Assembly (NCBI GenBank): GCA_902780495.1 | Contig: CACZFM010000002.1 | Coordinates: 62,001-126,000, forward strand | Length of the DNA stretch: 64,000 nt | Source of the DNA: an uncultured Bacteroidales bacterium | GTDB taxonomy: Bacteria; Bacteroidota; Bacteroidia; Bacteroidales; Paludibacteraceae | Direction: 5' to 3' | Shown: positions 20,146-29,758 of the stretch, in pieces | Position numbering within the stretch: position 1 is the first letter of the stretch | How the letters are laid out: each line of letters starts with the position of its first letter | The notes under the pieces: generated by a model | Database searches by the model: none | What the model was told of the DNA's origin: nothing | What the model saw: only the letters and a program-made list of their open reading frames with translations | Translations under genes and position numbers: made by a program

Positions 20146-21924
20146 TTATTGTGGGCGGGATTTGCGAATATCCAATTGCAATTCATCCAATTGTATGGGA
20201 TCTAATTCTCCGGGTGCTCCAAGCATTACATCGCGGCCTTGATTGTTTTTCGGGAATGCGATGCAATCGCGAATACTGTCCAAACCGGCAAATAAACTTA
20301 CAAAGCGGTCCAAACCGTAAGCCAATCCGCCATGAGGCGGTGCGCCGTATTTGAAGGCATTCATTAGGAATCCGAATTTTGTTTGTGCCTGTTCAGGAGT
20401 AAATCCGAGAATTTCAAATGTCTTTTCCTGTAATTTGGCATCATGGATACGGATACTGCCGCCACCGACTTCTACACCATTTATCACCATATCGTATGCA
20501 TTGGCGCGCACGCTTGCCGGATCGGTATCCATCAGCGGTATATCTTCCGGTTTCGGGCTTGTGAACGGATGATGCATGGCCATGAGTCGGTTTTCTTCAT
20601 CGCTCCATTCATACATCGGGAAATCGATAACCCATAGGCATGAGAACTTTTTCGGGTCGCGCAATCCTAATTGACGGCCCATCTCTAAACGCAATTCGGA
20701 AAGCTGTTTGCGTGTTTTCATAGTGTCCTCTCCGCTCAGAATAAGCAGTAAATCACCTGCTTGCGCGTTCATTTCCTTAGCCACTGCTTGTAGCACATCT
20801 TGGCTGTAGAACTTGTCCACACTGGATTTCACGCTACCATCTTGCTCCACCCTTGCATATACCATTCCTTTGGCGCCAATCTGAGGACGGCGAACAAATT
20901 CGGTCAATTGATCCAGTTGTTTGCGAGTGTAACTTGCACATCCTGTGGCACATATACCACCAATATACTTGGCTGTCGCAAACACAGAGAACCGTTCTTC
21001 TTCAGGTTTCTTGGCTTCTGCTGCATGGAAAATGTCTTGCAACTCCACGAATGTCATGCCAAAACGCGTATCTGGCTTATCGGAGCCATAATATTTCATG
21101 GCATCTTGCCAAGTCATACGTGGCAATTTGGGTAGATCAATATTGAGAATGGTCTTGAATAGATGTCTCGACATCCCTTCGAACACATTTAGGACGTCTT
21201 CTTGTTCTACGAACGACATCTCGCAATCTATTTGTGTAAATTCGGGCTGACGGTCTGCACGCAAGTCTTCATCGCGGAAACATTTCACGATTTGGAAATA
21301 GCGGTCAAATCCGCTTACCATCAGCAGTTGTTTCAAGATTTGGGGAGATTGAGGCAACGCGTAGAATTGGCCCGGATTCATGCGACTGGGCACAACAAAG
21401 TCACGGGCACCTTCAGGGGTCGAATTTACCAGCACCGGTGTTTCTACTTCCAGGAAACCTTGTTGATCCAGATAGCGGCGTACCTCAAATGCCATACGGT
21501 GCCGCAATTCCAGGTTTTTGCGTACGCACGAGCGCCGTAAATCCAAATAGCGGTATTTCATGCGGATATCATCGCCGCCGTCCGTCTCATCTTCTATGGT
21601 AAACGGAGGCGTTACGGCCGCATTCAATACGGTCAGTTTTTGCACATCTATCTCTATTTCACCGGTTTCCAACTGTGCGTTTTTGCTTTGGCGTTCAATT
21701 ACCGTGCCGGTTACTTGGATTACATATTCTCGTCCCAACGCATTGGCTTGCTCAAAGGCCTCGGTGCCTTGGTTGAATGCCAATTGGGTGATTCCATATC
21801 GGTCGCGCAGGTCTATAAATGTCATGCCGCCCATTTTGCGGATGCGCTGCACCCAACCGGCTAATGTTACTGTTTCTCCTGTATTGGTGAGGCGTAACTC
21901 ACCGCATGTTTTTGTTCTATACAT
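20146..21924 (-). CDS. aspS: Aspartyl-tRNA synthetase
   Basis: Class II synthetase of 592 residues charging tRNA-Asp. Bacterial layout: N-terminal OB-fold anticodon domain ([24 protein letters not shown]), catalytic core with motif 2 [18 protein letters not shown], the bacterial GAD insertion (about 290-410), and motif 3 [15 protein letters not shown]. All expected regions are intact. Thirty bases separate it from fabD upstream. Confidence 0.97.
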   Translation of the reverse strand: MYRTKTCGELRLTNTGETVTLAGWVQRIRKMGGMTFIDLRDRYGITQLAFNQGTEAFEQANALGREYVIQVTGTVIERQSKNAQLETGEIEIDVQKLTVLNAAVTPPFTIEDETDGGDDIRMKYRYLDLRRSCVRKNLELRHRMAFEVRRYLDQQGFLEVETPVLVNSTPEGARDFVVPSRMNPGQFYALPQSPQILKQLLMVSGFDRYFQIVKCFRDEDLRADRQPEFTQIDCEMSFVEQEDVLNVFEGMSRHLFKTILNIDLPKLPRMTWQDAMKYYGSDKPDTRFGMTFVELQDIFHAAEAKKPEEERFSVFATAKYIGGICATGCASYTRKQLDQLTEFVRRPQIGAKGMVYARVEQDGSVKSSVDKFYSQDVLQAVAKEMNAQAGDLLLILSGEDTMKTRKQLSELRLEMGRQLGLRDPKKFSCLWVIDFPMYEWSDEENRLMAMHHPFTSPKPEDIPLMDTDPASVRANAYDMVINGVEVGGGSIRIHDAKLQEKTFEILGFTPEQAQTKFGFLMNAFKYGAPPHGGLAYGLDRFVSLFAGLDSIRDCIAFPKNNQGRDVMLGAPGELDPIQLDELQLDIRKSRPQ

Positions 21925-21954
21925 AGTTTTATTGTTTGTTTGCTTGTTATCTGT

Positions 21955-22824
21955 TTATCCTATTTCCACGTTGGCATCAATCTTGCGGATGAGTCCTTTC
22001 AGTACATCGCCGGGACCGAATTCATAGAATTGGTTGGCACCATCCACAATCATATTCTTTATCGTTTGTGTCCAACATACCGGTGCGGTCAGCTGAAGCA
22101 GAAGATTTTGGCGTATATCTTCCTCATTCGTTTGCGGATACGCATTCACGTTCTGATAGATTGGACATGACGGATGCAGGAATGTGGTGTTAAGAATTGC
22201 TTCTTTTAGCTCTTCTGCTGCCGGCTGCATCAGGGGGGAATGGAAGGCACCGCCCACTTGCAGTTTCAGCGCACGTTTGGCACCCATTTCTTTGCTTAAT
22301 GTACATGCACGGTCTACACCTTCGATGGTTCCGCTTATCACCACTTGGCCGGGACAGTTGAAGTTGGCTGCCACCACCACTTGGTCACTCACGCGCCGGC
22401 ATACTTCGTTCACTTTTTCATCTTCCAGACCTAAAATGGCTGCCATGGTGGATTCTTGCATCTCGCAGGCTTTCTGCATGGCGGAGGCGCGCTTGCTGAC
22501 CAAAAGCAACGCATCTTCAAAGCGAAGCGCCCCACAAGCCACCAACGCCGAGTATTCGCCCAAACTGTGTCCCGCAACCATATCCGGCTGTTGGATGGTT
22601 AGCACTTTGCTGGCAACCACCGAATGGATAAAGACCGCTGGTTGTGTCACCTTGGTTTGTTTCAGGTCTTCCGCTGTACCGTCAAACATGATGTCGGTGA
22701 TACGGAACCCTAATTTTTCATTTGCACATTCAAACATTTCTTGCGCCAACGGATAGGCATCGTAAAGGTCTTTTCCCATACCCGCATATTGCGCACCCTG
22801 TCCGGGAAATACAAATGCTCTCAT
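21955..22824 (-). CDS. fabD: Malonyl-CoA:ACP transacylase
   Basis: Loads malonyl groups onto acyl carrier protein for fatty acid synthesis. The 289-residue protein starts with AFVFPGQGAQYAGMG, carries the nucleophile Ser87 in GHSLGEYSA, an Arg in SKRASAMQ and the catalytic His in GGAFHSPLM (about 198). Full length. It stands alone here rather than in a fab cluster; neighbours are aspS and ettA. Confidence 0.95.
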   Translation of the reverse strand: MRAFVFPGQGAQYAGMGKDLYDAYPLAQEMFECANEKLGFRITDIMFDGTAEDLKQTKVTQPAVFIHSVVASKVLTIQQPDMVAGHSLGEYSALVACGALRFEDALLLVSKRASAMQKACEMQESTMAAILGLEDEKVNEVCRRVSDQVVVAANFNCPGQVVISGTIEGVDRACTLSKEMGAKRALKLQVGGAFHSPLMQPAAEELKEAILNTTFLHPSCPIYQNVNAYPQTNEEDIRQNLLLQLTAPVCWTQTIKNMIVDGANQFYEFGPGDVLKGLIRKIDANVEIG

Positions 22825-22872
22825 TTCTATATCGTTTTTATAAATTTCTTTCTACTCTTTTTTATGCCTTTT

Positions 22873-24549
22873 TCAGACAGTCAGTTTTTTGTATCGTATG
22901 CGCTTGGGAGTCAGTGCATCTTCGCCAAGTCGCATCTTCTTGTTGGCTTCATATTCGGAATACGAGCCTTCAAACACAAACACTTTGCTATCGCCTTCAA
23001 AAGCAATGATATGCGTACATATACGATCCAAGAACCAACGGTCGTGTGAGATTACCACGGCGCATCCGGCAAAGTTCTCCAGACCTTCTTCCAAAGCACG
23101 CAGTGTGTTCACATCAATATCGTTTGTCGGTTCGTCCAACAGCAGCACATTGGCTTCTGATTTCAGGGTCAGTGCCAGATGCAGTCTGTTTCGCTCACCG
23201 CCCGACAGTACACCGCATTTCTTCTCTTGGTCGCTACCGGTGAAGTTGAAACGGCTCAGATAGGCACGCGCATTCACTTCCCTACCCGCCACTTTGATAT
23301 ATTCTGTCCCGTTGGCGATGGTCTCAAACACGGTCTTTTCGGGGTCTATATTCGAGTGAACCTGATCCACATAGCCTATTTTCACGGTCTCACCGATTTC
23401 GAAGGTGCCTTTGTCGGCTTTCTCCATACCCATTATCATGCGGAACAGTGTCGTTTTTCCGGCGCCGTTCGGACCGATTACACCGACGATGCCGTTAGGC
23501 GGAAGCATGAAGTTCAGGTCTTCAAACAACAACCTGTCGCCGAAGGCTTTGCTCACACCCTCTGCGTTGATTACTTTGTTGCCCAATCGCGGACCGTTCG
23601 GGATGAATATCTCCAGCTTTTCTTCGCGTTCTTTCTGTTCTTCGTTCATCATGCGGTCGTATGCAGCCAGACGGGCTTTTCCTTTGGCCTGACGGGCCTT
23701 GGGAGCCATGTGTATCCATTCCAACTCGCGTTCCAGTGTCTTACGGCGTTTGGATGCTTGTTTTTCTTCCTGTGCCATACGGGCGGTTTTCTGTTCCAGC
23801 CACGATGAATAGTTGCCTTTCCATGGAATACCTTCTCCGCGGTCCAGTTCCAGTATCCATCCGGCCACATTGTCAAGGAAGTAACGGTCGTGAGTGATAC
23901 AGATGACCGTACCCGGATATTGGTGCAAATGTTGTTCCAGCCAGTCGATGGATTCGGCATCCAGATGGTTCGTCGGCTCGTCCAACAGCAGTATGTCTGG
24001 TTGTTGCAGCAGCAAGCGGCACAATGCCACACGGCGGCGTTCACCACCGCTCAGGTGTTTCACTTGGGCGTTCTCGTCGGGGCAACGCAGTGCATCCATT
24101 GCACGGCTTAATTTGGTGTCAAGGTTCCATGCATCGGCGCTGTCCAATCGGTCTTGCAGTTCAGCTTGGCGTGCCAGCAGTTTGTCAAAATCGGCGTTCT
24201 CATCCGTAAAGGCCATACTGATTTCATCGAACTCTTTCAGCATGTCCACCACTTCCTGTACGCCTTCTTGCACACATTCTTTCACGGTCTTTTCGGGGTC
24301 CAGTTTGGGGTCTTGCTCCAAATAACCCACGCTGTAACCGGGCGAGAACACAACTTGACCGTCATAGTTCTTTTCCACACCGGCTATTATCTTCAGCAGG
24401 GTTGATTTTCCGGCACCGTTCAAACCGATGATACCGATTTTCGCACCATAAAAGAAACTGAGGTAGATGTTGTTCAGCACTTTCTTCTGGGGGCTGAAGG
24501 ACTTGCTTACGCCCACCATCGAAAAAATGATTTTCTTGTCGTCTGCCAT
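22873..24549 (-). CDS. ettA: Energy-dependent translational throttle ABC-F protein EttA
   Basis: Ribosome-associated ABC-F ATPase that gates the first peptide bonds according to energy charge. I start at 24549 (MADDKKIIFSMVGVSK), giving 558 residues as in the family; 50 further codons upstream lack similarity and cover the promoter. Two ABC modules: Walker A GLNGAGKST and GPNGAGKTT, signatures LSGGERRRVAL and LSGGERNRLHL, Walker B LLLDEPTNHLD and LLLDEPTNDID, with the charged linker (WIHMAPKARQAKGKARLAAYD) between them. No membrane domain. Confidence 0.93.
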   Translation of the reverse strand: MADDKKIIFSMVGVSKSFSPQKKVLNNIYLSFFYGAKIGIIGLNGAGKSTLLKIIAGVEKNYDGQVVFSPGYSVGYLEQDPKLDPEKTVKECVQEGVQEVVDMLKEFDEISMAFTDENADFDKLLARQAELQDRLDSADAWNLDTKLSRAMDALRCPDENAQVKHLSGGERRRVALCRLLLQQPDILLLDEPTNHLDAESIDWLEQHLHQYPGTVICITHDRYFLDNVAGWILELDRGEGIPWKGNYSSWLEQKTARMAQEEKQASKRRKTLERELEWIHMAPKARQAKGKARLAAYDRMMNEEQKEREEKLEIFIPNGPRLGNKVINAEGVSKAFGDRLLFEDLNFMLPPNGIVGVIGPNGAGKTTLFRMIMGMEKADKGTFEIGETVKIGYVDQVHSNIDPEKTVFETIANGTEYIKVAGREVNARAYLSRFNFTGSDQEKKCGVLSGGERNRLHLALTLKSEANVLLLDEPTNDIDVNTLRALEEGLENFAGCAVVISHDRWFLDRICTHIIAFEGDSKVFVFEGSYSEYEANKKMRLGEDALTPKRIRYKKLTV

Positions 24550-24623
24550 ATCGTTTGTTTTGAGTTTTCCGTTGTTTATCAGCTCTTTCGCGCGCGTGCT
24601 ATCACGCGTAATAATGAAAAAGC

Positions 24624-24658
24624 CCGCAAAATTACTAAAATTTGCGGACATATACAAA
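24624..24658 (-). promoter_or_regulatory. ettA promoter with overlapping inverted repeat
   Basis: On the minus strand TTTG (24655-24658) and TAATTTTG (24627-24634) are 20 bases apart. A 7-bp inverted repeat CCGCAAA/TTTGCGG (24624-24630 and 24641-24647) covers the -7 element and could be an operator. The leader to the ATG at 24549 is about 70 bases. Confidence 0.55.
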
Positions 24659-24724
24659 TTATTTTGGTGAAAAATTGAACTTTTCTTCCAATTTCTCACC
24701 TTCTGCCTTCTTGTTCAGGCATTT

Positions 24725-25099
24725 TTAACGCTCTTCAAACGTTCCGTCATCGTAGAATACCATTATTTTCGTTACGCGTCGTGCAGACGATGGATTGGTG
24801 TTGTTTTCTTCCGTTGAAATCGTTGTTTGCTGATGTTCTTCCGCCGGTGTTTCTTGCGGTTGGGGCGGAAGTGCCTCGCCGTTGGTGCGGTACATGTTAC
24901 CCACACCCAATATCAACCAGTCTGATTGCACTGTCCGGAAACGGTTCAAAACAGCCTGCAACACTTCCAGACTGGGTTTGTTGCGCCCGCCCATAATGTT
25001 GGACAGTGTTCCTTGACTGATGCCCACTTCCTGAGCAAAGGATTTGGCATTCATGCCCTCTGACTCCATGAGTTGAATAAGTCGCTGACGTTCGTTCAT
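24725..25099 (-). CDS. XRE-family helix-turn-helix regulator
   Basis: A 124-residue protein with an N-terminal Cro/CI-type HTH (residues 4-60: SFAQEVGISQGTLSNIMGGRNKPSLEVLQAVLNRF), a Pro/Gln/Glu/Asn-rich flexible middle and a conserved-looking end RRVTKIMVFYDDGTFEE. Small regulators of this layout are common in Bacteroidales, and the target genes are unknown. It has its own promoter (25149-25180) and is followed by ettA in the same direction. The 927 bases upstream contain no gene. Confidence 0.88.
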   Translation of the reverse strand: MNERQRLIQLMESEGMNAKSFAQEVGISQGTLSNIMGGRNKPSLEVLQAVLNRFRTVQSDWLILGVGNMYRTNGEALPPQPQETPAEEHQQTTISTEENNTNPSSARRVTKIMVFYDDGTFEER

Positions 25100-25148
25100 T
25101 TGAATAAATAGTTTATCTCGTTTACAAATATGCTACTGAAATCGGCTG

Positions 25149-25180
25149 CAAAGGTACGAAAATTATTTCACACCTGCAAA
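25149..25180 (-). promoter_or_regulatory. Promoter of the XRE regulator
   Basis: Minus-strand TTTG (25177-25180), 20 bases, TACCTTTG (25149-25156), about 50 bases before the ATG. Confidence 0.6.
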
Positions 25181-25750
25181 TTTTTCATATAAATATTTTC
25201 CAACGCCATGAATTTTCATTTGAAAACTACACATTTGCACTCCAAATTCCTACTCTTTTTGCAAACCCCTGTAAATCATAGCGCATTATTCAGAAAGTAA
25301 AACTTTATGTAATCACTATAACTACTCTTAAAATCAGTGCATTTGTATATAAAAGCCTATTATCTTGCTGTTTTTGCACATATTTTAATAGTGCATTGCC
25401 CGTTTTGTTAAAGTACAACTTTCATATTCTTTTCATAAATGACTGATAATTATATATTTTAGTACATTTAAAAAGTAATTCTTTAAAAGTGCTGTTCTGT
25501 ATAGAATCTGACCACATCATCCGGTTTGCATTTGTGTGCAAAATTACGCGCAATGTGAATGTATTTGTGAATTATTGCGCATATAGAATTGTGAACTATG
25601 CCGATTTTGCTTGAATTATTTTACATTTGAAATGTGATAAAAATATCGCCCTGAGAATTGAATATTTCCGTTCAATCCTACTCTTCTCTACGTTCACGGG
25701 ATTTTTTCACCTTACTCAAATAATACCCCAACCACAATCTTGCCTTGCTT

Positions 25751-25783
25751 CTATCGTACTTCCATCGTACTTCCATCATACCT
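25751..25783. repeat. 11-bp tandem repeat, three units
   Basis: CTATCGTACTT, CCATCGTACTT and CCATCATACCT follow one another without gaps. Downstream of the minus-strand nucleotidase gene. Confidence 0.75.
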
Positions 25784-25860
25784 ATAGCCTTCTCCGATAC
25801 CGATAAAATCGAGCAAAGTACAGATAAATCTCACGCTCCGCCCGTATGAAGATTAGGATA

Positions 25861-25904
25861 TTATTGGGTTATTATTGGGTGATTATTGGGTTATTAGTAG
25901 GTTA
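25861..25904. repeat. 11-bp tandem repeat, four units
   Basis: TTATTGGGTTA, TTATTGGGTGA, TTATTGGGTTA and TTAGTAGGTTA in direct succession, the last one degenerate. Same period as the array 78 bases before it but a different unit. Confidence 0.85.
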
Positions 25905-26026
25905 TTAAGCCAACGAAAAGCAGAGGAAAGGGACAGAAAACAATAGTGAGACTATTAAACATAGCCCCACTAATCGTACCGGAAACCTAAAACAAAGGTT
26001 CCGATTGCCCTACAAAAAAGCAGCGA

Positions 26027-27640
26027 TTATTTCTTTACTGCAAAGCGTTTGTGTACAATTTCCTGAGGATACATATCCGCAGGGATAGTGTCTCCTAAGC
26101 GGGCGATATAGCGCGCAAGGATTTCGGTGTCTTTCAAATCGGGACATGCGATGGGTTTGGCATATCGAAATGCACCGGAAACGCCGCATTTCAGCAATGT
26201 ATAATCCAATCCTCCGACAGTATATGTTTTGTTCGGGTCAATCGCTTTCCATGTTTTACTGCCGGAATCGTACGTTTCCATCAGAACAATCCTGCGTGTC
26301 TCTCCCACTCTTACAAACAATTCCTGCTCGTCCAATTCAACGGATGAAGGTATATTGGGATTGATGATATATCGCAATCCGCTGCCAATCATGAAATCTC
26401 CGCTTTCTTTAGGATAATCCACAACGCCTACTTCCATAGCATCCAGCAATTGCTGTCCGGTCATTTCCACGCGCGCTGCGCGATTATTAAAAGGAAAGAC
26501 CTCTATCAGATTGCCCATCGTCAGGTCGCCTTGCGGCAGTTTCGAACGAAGCGTACCGCCGTGAAGCACTGCCACATCGGTTGCCAGAATCTCACGCAGC
26601 GCATCCACCGCAAATTGGGCAAGAGCTGTCTCGCTGTTTCGTACCAGCCGTTCGCCGTTGGCATCTCTGTCCGGCAAGGTATGTGGGTTGTAACCTACAG
26701 GGCGGCTTGTCTCTTCCTCTATTTTTTGTTGGATGCTTTCTATCGTAGCCATTACGCGTGGTGATGCAGGGATAGAATCGGTCTCATGGAAACGAACCGC
26801 TATGCGGCCGTTTTTTCCGAGTGTCAGTTGCCCTATCCTTACGCCTTGTGCACCGGTGGATACCAGCAGAATGGAATCTCCGTCTGCATTGGGCAGACGC
26901 ATGTTCAGTACATGATGGGCATGACCATCAATAAAGGCATCAATGCCGCGCGTCTCTTTCAGCACGTTCACACTGGCAGCAATCGGACTGTCATCGCCCA
27001 GATGACCGATTACAATTACATAATCTGCCCCCTTCTGTCTCGCTTCATCTGCCGCGTTTTGGATAAGTTCGCGGGTGTCAGTAGCATGAAAATCGTATAT
27101 CACTCTGCCCGTGGAATCGGTGAAATTGGTAGGTGTGGAAGATGTAAAAGTGGTGGGTGTCAGTGCCCCGATGAATCCCACTTTCAGTTCTCCGTATGTT
27201 AAAACCGTATATCCGGGGAAGAAAAGCCGCCCGTTGGGCGCGGAGAAATTGCACGCCAGCACTTGGGCCGTCAAACCGGAAACGAGGTGTTTCAGTTGTG
27301 TCATGCCATAGTCGAACTCATGATTTCCGAGTGTCACTATATTATAAGGTACTTGGTTCATGATTTCCGTCACATACTCACCTCTGGAAAGTGTACCCAC
27401 GGCTCCTCCTTGCACGAAATCTCCCGCAGAAATCACACTCACATGAGGCGTTTCTTTCAGAGCGCTGTCGCGCAGAGTCGCGATGGCGGGATATAGTTGG
27501 GTGGAACAATGCACATCATTGTCAAAAAAGATTTGAATATCCTGCTGCTTGGGCTTTGAGCAGCCGCTCAACATGACCAATAAAGCCGGCAAAATGGCAC
27601 AGCATACACGGAAAAGGGAGAAAGACGGTTTACGAATCAT
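26027..27640 (-). CDS. Lipoprotein 5'-nucleotidase / cyclic-nucleotide phosphodiesterase (UshA-like)
   Basis: Envelope enzyme of 537 residues that should dephosphorylate nucleotides outside the cytoplasm. Signal peptide with lipobox LSGC (Cys about 27) is followed by a metallophosphatase domain: FFDNDVHCS (metal Asp/His), GDFVQGG, TLGNHEFDYG, IGHLGDDSP and DGHAHHVL. The C-terminal 5'-nucleotidase domain carries TFRSKLP-like and NLIEVFPFNN motifs. The first metal motif reads DNDVH where UshA has DTHGH, but the key Asp and final His remain. It is transcribed alone from 27667-27698, divergent from the lysine operon. Substrate preference cannot be read. Confidence 0.88.
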   Translation of the reverse strand: MIRKPSFSLFRVCCAILPALLVMLSGCSKPKQQDIQIFFDNDVHCSTQLYPAIATLRDSALKETPHVSVISAGDFVQGGAVGTLSRGEYVTEIMNQVPYNIVTLGNHEFDYGMTQLKHLVSGLTAQVLACNFSAPNGRLFFPGYTVLTYGELKVGFIGALTPTTFTSSTPTNFTDSTGRVIYDFHATDTRELIQNAADEARQKGADYVIVIGHLGDDSPIAASVNVLKETRGIDAFIDGHAHHVLNMRLPNADGDSILLVSTGAQGVRIGQLTLGKNGRIAVRFHETDSIPASPRVMATIESIQQKIEEETSRPVGYNPHTLPDRDANGERLVRNSETALAQFAVDALREILATDVAVLHGGTLRSKLPQGDLTMGNLIEVFPFNNRAARVEMTGQQLLDAMEVGVVDYPKESGDFMIGSGLRYIINPNIPSSVELDEQELFVRVGETRRIVLMETYDSGSKTWKAIDPNKTYTVGGLDYTLLKCGVSGAFRYAKPIACPDLKDTEILARYIARLGDTIPADMYPQEIVHKRFAVKK

Positions 27641-27666
27641 AATACCTGGTGATTTGAATTTTCGTG

Positions 27667-27698
27667 CAAAGGTACTGATTTTTTGTCAACTACACAAA
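27667..27698 (-). promoter_or_regulatory. Promoter of the 5'-nucleotidase gene
   Basis: Minus-strand TTTG (27695-27698), 20 bases, TACCTTTG (27667-27674), 27 bases before the ATG. Confidence 0.6.
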
Positions 27699-27745
27699 CA
27701 TTTCCGAAAAAAGTAACTTTTTTTATAAAAATAAGTAGGATTTTC

Positions 27746-27776
27746 TTGTTTATATCCCTCTTTTTTTGTATCTTTG
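27746..27776 (+). promoter_or_regulatory. Promoter of the lysine fermentation operon
   Basis: TTG (27746-27748), 20 bases, TATCTTTG (27769-27776). It is the only consensus promoter I find before the seventeen rightward genes, and the leader to the first ATG is about 60 bases. No riboswitch fold or clear operator was seen. Confidence 0.6.
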
Positions 27777-27843
27777 CCGCGTTTTTCCGGTTATGGTGCG
27801 GAGGAAGTAGAACAAATATAACTTTACATAAATACACAAAGCA

Positions 27844-28494
27844 ATGAACAAACTGATTACCTTAGAGCAGGCTGTCGAAAAAGTAAAGGACGGCATGACT
27901 GTGATGTTCGGTGGTTTTTTGGGCAACGGAAGCCCGGCACAAATCACGGATGCACTGGTGGAAAAAGGAGTAAAAGACCTCACGATTATTGCCAACGACA
28001 CAGCGTTTGACAATATCGCACATGGCAAACTGGTGGCTAACCATCAGGTGAAGCGTGCCATCGTTTCACACACCGGTACCAACAAGGAAACAGCCCTGCA
28101 AAAGAACGCAGGAACTTTGATTGTTGATTATGTGCCGCAAGGTACTCTCGCCGAGCGTATTCGCGCCAAAGGTGCAGGTCTGGGCGGTGTACTCACCCCC
28201 ACCGGCATTGGTACTATCATGGCCGATGGCAAACAAACAGTCGAGGTGGACGGAAAGACCTATTTGCTGGAGAAACCCCTTGGGGCGGATATCGCTATCC
28301 TTCGTGCCAACATTGTGGATGAAGATGGAAACATGGTCTTCCTTGGTACAACACAGAACTTCAACCCGCTGATGGCTATGGCTGCCGATTATGTAATCGT
28401 TGAGGCGGAGAAACTGGTTAAGCGCGGTGAAATTGCGCCCGAACAGGTTCATGCCAGCGGTATCTTTGTAAATGCAATCTACGTGGAAAAATAA
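27844..28494 (+). CDS. atoD: Acetoacetate/butyrate CoA-transferase, alpha subunit
   Basis: Family I CoA-transferase alpha subunit of 216 residues (opening MNKLITLEQAVEKVKDGMTV, glycine-rich FGGFLGNGSPAQ, GVLTPTGIGTIMADGKQ). In lysine fermentation the enzyme moves CoA from butyryl-CoA to acetoacetate, giving butyrate and acetoacetyl-CoA. The beta subunit (atoA, 39104-39763) is encoded more than 10 kb away in the same operon, which is unusual because the two are normally adjacent. Confidence 0.92.
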   Translation: MNKLITLEQAVEKVKDGMTVMFGGFLGNGSPAQITDALVEKGVKDLTIIANDTAFDNIAHGKLVANHQVKRAIVSHTGTNKETALQKNAGTLIVDYVPQGTLAERIRAKGAGLGGVLTPTGIGTIMADGKQTVEVDGKTYLLEKPLGADIAILRANIVDEDGNMVFLGTTQNFNPLMAMAADYVIVEAEKLVKRGEIAPEQVHASGIFVNAIYVEK

Positions 28495-28503
28495 GACAGA
28501 ACT

Positions 28504-28890
28504 ATGGAATACAGAACAAAACTGAGACTGAGAATGAGCGCAAAGGACGCTCATTACGGAGGAAACCTCGTGGACGGTGCGCACATGGTGCATCTCTTTG
28601 GCGATGTTGCAACCGAACTTCTTATTATGCGTGACGGAGACGAAGGCCTCTTCCGCGCGTATGACCAAATCGATTTTCTTGCCCCTGTTTATGCAGGTGA
28701 CTATATCGAAGCGGAAGGATGGATTGACAAGGAGGGTAACACATCGCGCCACATGCTTTTCGAAGCAAGAAAGGTGGCTGTAGCCCGTCCTGACATCTCG
28801 CCGTCGGCTGCAGATGAACTGGAAGAACCCATCGTTGTTTGCCGCGCAAGCGGAACATGTGTAACGCCTAAAGATTGTCAGCGCAAGTAA
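28504..28890 (+). CDS. kal: 3-Aminobutyryl-CoA ammonia-lyase
   Basis: Hotdog-fold enzyme of 128 residues that removes ammonia from L-3-aminobutyryl-CoA, giving crotonyl-CoA. Sequence markers are [16 protein letters not shown] near the N-terminus and the acidic [16 protein letters not shown] segment. It sits nine bases after atoD and one base before kce, the reaction that makes its substrate, which strongly supports the assignment for this short family. Confidence 0.92.
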   Translation: MEYRTKLRLRMSAKDAHYGGNLVDGAHMVHLFGDVATELLIMRDGDEGLFRAYDQIDFLAPVYAGDYIEAEGWIDKEGNTSRHMLFEARKVAVARPDISPSAADELEEPIVVCRASGTCVTPKDCQRK

Positions 28891-28891
28891 T

Positions 28892-29725
28892 ATGGAAAAA
28901 CTGATTATCACAGCCGCTATCTGTGGCGCAGAGGTAACAAAGGAACAAAATCCCAATGTTCCCTACACCGTTGAGGAAATCGTTCGCGAAGCCAAACTGG
29001 CGCACGAAGCAGGTGCGGCCATTGTGCATCTGCACGTTCGCTTTGATGATGGCACGCCGACGCAAAGTCAGGCACGTTTTCAGGAGTGCACGGATGCTAT
29101 CTTGAAGGAATGTCCGGACGTTATTCTCATTCCCTCTACCGGTGGCGCAGTGGGTATGACCCCCGAAGAACGCTTGCAGTCCACAGACACCACTCCTGTT
29201 CCGGAGATGGCTACACTCGACTGCGGCACATGCAATTTCGGTGACGAAATCTTTGATAACACGATGCCCACCATGCGGGCATTCGGCAAACGAATGATGG
29301 AACGCGGTATCAAGCCGGAGTACGAATGCTTTGAAATGGGGCATTTGGACACCATTCTCACTATGGCGCGCAAAGGACAGGTTCCTGGTGCACCGATGCA
29401 GTTCAATTTCGTTCTCGGCGTTCCAGGATGCACACCTGCTACGGTGGACAATCTCTGCTGGCTGGTGAATAAAATCCCTGCTGGTAGTACATGGACTGTC
29501 ACCGGTGTCGGTCGCAGTGCATTCCCGATGGCAGCGGCAGCTATCGCTATGGGCGGTAATGTACGTGTAGGCTTTGAAGATAACCTCTATCTCTCTAAAG
29601 GCGTATTGGCAAAGTCCAATGGCGAATTGGTGGAGAAAGTGGTTCGTTTGGCAAAAGAACTGGGACGCGAAATCGCAACTTCCGATGAAGCACGCGAAAT
29701 ACTTGGGCTTAAACCCCGCAAATAA
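28892..29725 (+). CDS. kce: 3-Keto-5-aminohexanoate cleavage enzyme
   Basis: BKACE (DUF849) TIM-barrel enzyme of 277 residues that converts 3-keto-5-aminohexanoate plus acetyl-CoA to acetoacetate and 3-aminobutyryl-CoA. The zinc ligands known for the family are visible: His46 and His48 (IVHLHVR) and the Glu near 230 (VGFEDN). Glu14 of CGAEVTKE is also conserved. It lies between kal and kdd, matching the pathway. Confidence 0.95.
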   Translation: MEKLIITAAICGAEVTKEQNPNVPYTVEEIVREAKLAHEAGAAIVHLHVRFDDGTPTQSQARFQECTDAILKECPDVILIPSTGGAVGMTPEERLQSTDTTPVPEMATLDCGTCNFGDEIFDNTMPTMRAFGKRMMERGIKPEYECFEMGHLDTILTMARKGQVPGAPMQFNFVLGVPGCTPATVDNLCWLVNKIPAGSTWTVTGVGRSAFPMAAAAIAMGGNVRVGFEDNLYLSKGVLAKSNGELVEKVVRLAKELGREIATSDEAREILGLKPRK

Positions 29726-29758
29726 TAGCAAATAATAACTATCAAAATTCATACAACA

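Larger units (their letters stand above)
25100..26026. other. Gene-free interval of 927 bases
   Basis: No reading frame with family similarity and no RNA gene was seen on either strand. The part nearest the XRE gene is AT-rich and holds its promoter. The part nearest the 5'-nucleotidase gene holds two 11-bp tandem arrays (25751-25783 and 25861-25904) and an imperfect inverted repeat CGGAAACCT/AGGTTCCG near 25980-26003 that might end the nucleotidase transcript, though no clear T-run follows. Confidence 0.6.

Noticed and set aside
24550..24699. Longer ettA start with 50 extra residues
   Set aside because: This stretch contains the consensus promoter and inverted repeat. The family begins at the chosen Met.
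25539..25546. Minus-strand TAATTTTG inside the gene-free interval
   Set aside because: No TTG/TTTG lies at the required 19-21 bases, unlike the thirteen accepted promoters.
25751..25904. Possible CRISPR array
   Set aside because: Units are directly adjacent 11-mers without spacers, and no cas gene is in the window.
28066..28956. Minus-strand frames across the lysine operon, also at 28868-29944, 29963-30835 and 40405-41424
   Set aside because: All are opposite to intact pathway genes and show no recognisable protein family or promoter.
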